A stretch of DNA of 27,680 nucleotides from positions 1 to 27,680 of the forward strand of contig JAEZKW010000318.1 of NCBI GenBank assembly GCA_023415375.1, given 5' to 3'. The notes under the pieces were generated by a model, which was not told where the DNA came from, made no database searches, and saw only the letters and a list, made by a program, of their open reading frames with translations. Positions 24,849-27,680 of the stretch are shown one piece after another. Position 1 is the first letter of the stretch, and each line of letters opens with the position of its first letter. This DNA comes from Bacillota bacterium. Its GTDB lineage: Bacteria; Bacillota; UBA4882; UBA8346. The translations under genes and the position numbers were made by a program.

Positions 24849-24860
24849 CGAAACGTTTCG
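24849..24860. promoter_or_regulatory. LacI-type operator upstream of FGGY kinase
   Basis: CGAAACGTTTCG is a perfect 12-bp palindrome with central CG, typical of LacI/GalR sites and also similar to catabolite (cre) sites. It lies 54 bp upstream of the kinase start. An identical copy precedes the regulator gene itself. Confidence 0.8.
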
Positions 24861-24969
24861 TTTTTTAGCGTAAGATAAAGTTTCGATTTGGTAAATCGAA
24901 TGAATATGAACTCGTAAATTACTATGCACCAAACAACTGGTTTAGAATATCGCCATCATTCAAAACAAA

Positions 24970-25977
24970 TCAAGATTCAATACTTCTTACGGAATCACGT
25001 ATTAAAAGCTCTGTTTTCAAACGCACAACCGCCGGAAAACCGCTAAAGTCTTTTCTTAATCTTCTTAATAAGATTTGTGCTGCAACCTCTCCGATTTGCT
25101 GCATGGGTTGTACCACAATCGAAAGGGACGGCTTTACTATCCGGGCTAAAGCCAGATTATCGAAACCAATGACCGATAAGTCCTCCGGTATTTTAATGTT
25201 GGTTTCATTGATAGCAATAACAGCTCCCAAAGTCATCTCATAATTTGTTACATAAACAGCCGTCGGCGGTGGATTATTCTGTAATAGTTCTTGAAACAAT
25301 TCATATCCACTCTGCATCTGATAATCACCGTATTTAACCAAACACGGGTCAACTTCCCGGCCGTAATCTTCATGCACCCGGATATACCCTTTTAATCGCT
25401 CTTGAGCCGTATAAACATCTTCCGGACCCACAATGATTCCGATACGTTTATGTCCCCTAATAATTAATTGCTCGACAGCATTGTAAGATGCATTCAGATT
25501 ATCCACTAAAACTACATCACAATTCACATTATTAATCATCCGATCGATTAAGATCACCGGAATATCCTTTAACATAATTTCATTAATGAGTTCATAGCTG
25601 TCAGTTAAAGGCATCATAATAATGCCGTCGACCATTTTATCAAGTAAAAAATTGAGTTTTTCCGCTTCTAAACGCGGATTTTCTTTATAATCACAAACAA
25701 TGGTACTGTAACCCTCTTGGAGTAAACCATTTTCAATATTGGAAACAATACTGGTGAAAAAAATATTTTCAAAATTGGGAATTAGCACACCCACCGTCAT
25801 ACTCCGATTGGTTTTGAGGGCCCTAGCCATTTCATTGACTTTAAAATCAAGTTTCTGAATGGCCGCTTCAATCGATTGTTTATTTTTATCCAAAACATTG
25901 CCGCCGTTTAAATACTTTGAAATTGTGGCAAGCGACAGCCCCGTTTCACGGGCCACATCTTTGATTGTTGCAGGTAT
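24970..25977 (-). CDS. LacI/GalR-family regulator with apparent ATA start
   Basis: The frame encodes a helix-turn-helix reading PATIKDVARETGLSLATIS then KYLNGG, which is complete only if translation begins at the ATA at 25975-25977, 7 nt after AAGGTG, giving 335 aa. An ATT one codon upstream is also possible. The first conventional start, GTG at 25956, would cut away the first helix residues (TIKD) of the DNA-binding domain. The sensor domain (about 60-330) shows VGVLIPNFENIFFTSIV, DGIIMMPLTD and VIGFDNLALARIV. Identical palindromes precede this gene and the kinase operon, so it is likely a self-controlled repressor of the polyol/ketose genes. Confidence 0.88.
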   Translation of the reverse strand: MPATIKDVARETGLSLATISKYLNGGNVLDKNKQSIEAAIQKLDFKVNEMARALKTNRSMTVGVLIPNFENIFFTSIVSNIENGLLQEGYSTIVCDYKENPRLEAEKLNFLLDKMVDGIIMMPLTDSYELINEIMLKDIPVILIDRMINNVNCDVVLVDNLNASYNAVEQLIIRGHKRIGIIVGPEDVYTAQERLKGYIRVHEDYGREVDPCLVKYGDYQMQSGYELFQELLQNNPPPTAVYVTNYEMTLGAVIAINETNIKIPEDLSVIGFDNLALARIVKPSLSIVVQPMQQIGEVAAQILLRRLRKDFSGFPAVVRLKTELLIRDSVRSIES

Positions 25978-25996
25978 AATTATTCACCTTCTAGCG

Positions 25997-26008
25997 CGAA
26001 ACGTTTCG
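25997..26008. promoter_or_regulatory. LacI-type operator upstream of the regulator gene
   Basis: CGAAACGTTTCG is identical to the palindrome at 24849-24860, also followed by a T-run, and lies 19 bp upstream of the regulator's ATA codon. It fits autoregulation. Confidence 0.8.
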
Positions 26009-26316
26009 TTTTTATAATTGAATTTTATCTCATAATATTGTATATGTCAATGTATTAAAATTGGGTTTGAGATTTTTTATCGCCTCTTGCCCCTCCTACG
26101 CCTCCTTCCCCTCTAAATTTTCTCCGATGACAACCTCCCCTGTGGATAACTTAAATCTTCATCTCCAAAACCAGCTCCAATTGAGGCTTTCCACCTCCAA
26201 AGTTATCAACCGGGCATTTATCAGGATAAACGACCCAAAAATCCTCTTTTTGACCGTCATATCAACATCTAGAGTTCGTCACACAAAATCGACACACTTT
26301 TTTCAAAAATCCGTAG

Positions 26317-26322
26317 TATAAT
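26317..26322 (+). promoter_or_regulatory. Possible -10 box (TATAAT)
   Basis: A perfect TATAAT precedes the hairpin/terminator at 26361-26389. No good -35 hexamer is found at 16-18 bp; TCGACA lies 22 bp upstream, too far. It is therefore only a candidate promoter. Confidence 0.35.
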
Positions 26323-26328
26323 GGTATT

Positions 26329-26389
26329 GGTAAGAATTTGTAATAATGGCTTACAATCCCAAAACGTCTCCCTGTTAGACGTTTTTTTT
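26329..26389 (+). ncRNA. Possible short terminated transcript (about 60 nt)
   Basis: If the TATAAT at 26317 is used, transcription would start near 26329 and stop at the terminator ending at 26389. The product would hold a small TTGTAA/TTACAA hairpin (26338-26356) followed by the terminator stem. It contains no ribosome site or reading frame. It matches no RNA family I recognise, so it could be a small RNA, a plasmid-type countertranscript, or a leader cut short. Confidence 0.3.
26361..26389 (+). terminator. Rho-independent terminator, plus strand
   Basis: AAAACGTCT and AGACGTTTT form a 9-bp stem with a 7-nt loop, followed by eight T (26382-26389). There is no plus-strand protein gene upstream for it to end. 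Confidence 0.8.
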
Positions 26390-26426
26390 ATATCCAAAAA
26401 GAACGGCCTGCATATTTGGCACTCGT

Positions 26427-26468
26427 AAAACGTTCGCTAAATAACTACCGAATAATTGTGAACGTTTT
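26427..26468. repeat. Inverted repeat AAAACGTTC/GAACGTTTT
   Basis: AAAACGTTC (26427-26435) and GAACGTTTT (26460-26468) are perfect inverted copies around 24 nt. The arms resemble those of the terminator just before it (AAAACGTCT), so the two hairpins may be duplicated or may pair alternatively. Confidence 0.55.
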
Positions 26469-26473
26469 TCCCA

Positions 26474-26494
26474 AGTATAGCGTTTCGCTATACT
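26474..26494. repeat. Compact 9-bp hairpin AGTATAGCG-TTT-CGCTATACT
   Basis: Perfect 9-bp arms surround TTT. The hairpin follows the previous one by 5 bp and precedes the plus-strand gene by about 145 bp. An operator is also possible; GCGTTTCGC resembles half of the LacI palindromes nearby only weakly. Confidence 0.6.
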
Positions 26495-26638
26495 AGTGTG
26501 CCTGGATGACAGGCCATTTGCTTTTCAATTTCCAAAAAGGAGGTCCAAAACAATGTTCATCGTTTTCAAGTCCCGGGACCCTTCAAGATTTAAATTTTTC
26601 TCTTTTCCCTTTTCAATTTCTAATGAAGGAGAATCCAA

Positions 26639-27680
26639 ATGTCAAAAAATTTTATATCCCCGGCCCGCTCCATGGAACAGATCCATCCGGCGCTGGACTT
26701 TACCGAAGATACGGCTTTTGTCGGGATCGGGTTACCGCCGGCAACCGGTAACACCTTTAGCAGCCAAGCTATAGTTATGACCAGCGAGGGCCAGGTCATT
26801 CCCTGGAATGATGACAGTTTTTTGGAAAACGGCATTATACCGGTAACTAACAGTAAACTGTTTAATGGCCCGGCATTTTCGGAACCCCGCTGGAGTCTTG
26901 AAAGTATTAGAGACTATCAAAGCGGCGTGGAGTCTCCCGCTACAGCCGAAATTTTTCAAAATGTCCGTTCTTATTTGCAGAAATATCTCGGTTTACGGCA
27001 TCCCGTCGAATATGATCTAGTAACCTTGTGGATCATGGGCACCTATTTAAAGCCGTTGTTCCAATGTTACCCGATCCTGTTTTTCAACGCTCCTTAGAAG
27101 AACTGCGAAAACTGTAATTTAATCAGTATATTGCAGTTCTTCTTAAGAAGAATTGTGAAAAAGTAAGGTTGATGTCTGAAAGTGGGCTTTTTCACAATTC
27201 TTCTACGAATCTCGGTAAAAGCCGCTGCCTGGAAGTCGTCAGTCAGCTTTCCTTAAACGGCAAATGGTTCGAGGAGATTACCCCCGCCGCTTTCCGCCGC
27301 TATACTGAAAGCAAAATTACTTTTTGCCTGGATGAGCTGAAAGACGTGGGCCTCAAAAATGATTCCCCGTTGATCTCGATTTTGCTCAACGTTTATAACG
27401 GATCCGAAGTTGCCATCTCCGATCCAATCAAGAAAGGCGGATGGCAGCCGGTAATTTTCAAGGTCACCAGTCCGGCGGCCATGGGGAATATCCAGGAAAT
27501 TAAAAATGAAGCCTTAAAGAGCCGGACCATCCAGATCCAGACCGAATATGAGCCTCGTTACAAAAACATCCGTTTACCGAAAGCCTCTCACTGTGAGCCC
27601 GCCCAGATCAGGGACGGGCTTTATTGTTGGTTCCTGGGTAACTGGAAATCTGTCCGGGACCGTTATCAGACTTATCCCGA
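26639..27680 (+). pseudogene. P-loop ATPase (primase/helicase-like, mobile-element type), interrupted at Walker A
   Basis: The ATG at 26639 has AAGGAG 7 nt upstream. The first 152 codons end LWIMGTYLKPLFQCYPILFF then NAP and a TAG. In another frame the text resumes at 27205 as TNLGKSRCLEVVSQLSLNG and stays open to the window edge. Joined, NAP-TNL-GKS is an exact Walker A spacing, and TFCLDELKDV downstream serves as Walker B, so one gene has been split by the 110 bp at 27095-27204. Proteins of this look (LWIIGTY...YPxLFxNAPxxSGKT) are found on plasmids and integrative elements and resemble DUF927/primase-associated helicases; that is family memory, not a search result. Strand switch and richer GC set it apart from the sugar locus. 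Confidence 0.75.
27095..27204. mobile_element. 110-bp MITE-like insertion made of two adjacent hairpin units
   Basis: Unit 1 is bounded by AGAAGAACTGC (27096-27106) and its inverse (27133-27143). Unit 2 is bounded by AGAAGAATTGTGAAAAAG (27146-27163) and its exact inverse (27187-27204). The outermost ends agree as TAGAAGAAyTGyGAAAA. The insertion lies at a TA-containing site (CC-TA-CG in the restored gene), with one extra T on the left, which suggests but does not prove TA duplication as in IS630/Tc1-related elements. It codes for nothing and breaks the ATPase gene. Confidence 0.75.

Larger units (their letters stand above)
26009..26638. other. Hairpin-rich intergenic region between sugar locus and mobile-element-like gene
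   Basis: No convincing gene is seen. An open frame at 26061-26321 lacks a ribosome site and family resemblance. The region holds a perfect DnaA-box word (TTATCCACA on the minus strand, 26141-26149), a TATAAT box, a terminator and two further hairpins, listed separately. A small open frame from the ATG at 26553 has a good ribosome site (AAGGAGG) but runs into the next gene in another frame. Confidence 0.5.

Noticed and set aside
26061..26321. Plus-strand 86-codon open frame
   Set aside because: No ribosome site, composition like non-coding DNA, overlaps regulatory-looking sequence and the TATAAT box.
27095..27097. TAG in the ATPase gene as a recoded codon
   Set aside because: The following 110 bp is plainly an inserted inverted-repeat element, and the frame resumes only after it.
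1..27680. CRISPR arrays, tRNA or rRNA genes
   Set aside because: No regularly spaced repeats, cloverleaf-like sequences or rRNA signatures were seen on reading both strands.

Overview
The window is about 27.7 kb, and everything up to about 26.0 kb that can be read as a gene lies on the minus strand. Moderate-to-low GC, strong AGGAGG-type ribosome binding sites, GTG/TTG starts, RbsABC-type sugar transport, an ANTAR response regulator and LacI regulators point to an anaerobic, Clostridia-like member of the Bacillota that grows on plant or mucin sugars. The exact genus cannot be fixed from the sequence.

Layout in the direction of transcription (high to low coordinates). (a) 25977-19196: LacI regulator, FGGY ketose/polyol kinase, GatD-like Zn dehydrogenase, class II bisphosphate aldolase, PfkB hexose-phosphate kinase and aldo/keto reductase. 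This could be a PTS-free polyol/tagatose-type route ending in triose phosphates. Matching palindromes (CGAAACGTTTCG) precede both the LacI gene and the kinase gene. (b) 19012-18584: FucU mutarotase. (c) 18261-15784: an unusual sensor kinase carrying an RbsA-like ABC ATPase domain, a GAF domain and a HisKA_2/HATPase module, followed by an ANTAR response regulator. (d) 15777-15640: a consensus sigma-A promoter whose leader runs through two small hairpins into a strong terminator. This is the architecture expected of ANTAR-controlled antitermination. (e) 15427-7987: rbsA-rbsC-rbsB, terminator, chemoreceptor, second rbsC, second rbsB. (f) 7795-2066: LacI regulator with two operators, RhaB-like FGGY kinase, L-fucose isomerase and a tandem class II aldolase, ending in a terminator. 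(g) 1006-1: a secreted GH43 glycosidase running off the left edge, with remains of a ricin-type lectin domain beside it.

Working model: a periplasmic sugar (L-fucose or a relative) is bound by two RbsB-like proteins and taken up by RbsABC-type permeases. The chemoreceptor steers cells to it. FucU, FucI, the FGGY kinase and the aldolase turn it into DHAP plus lactaldehyde, which the aldo/keto reductase could reduce. The ABC-domain kinase and its ANTAR partner would switch the transport operon by releasing the leader terminator. This circuit is the most interesting system in the window.

From about 26.0 kb the character changes. A 630-bp region rich in hairpins holds a possible short terminated transcript. 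It leads into a plus-strand P-loop ATPase (primase/helicase-like) that is split exactly at its Walker A motif by a 110-bp insertion made of two adjacent hairpin units. This looks like the edge of a decaying mobile element.
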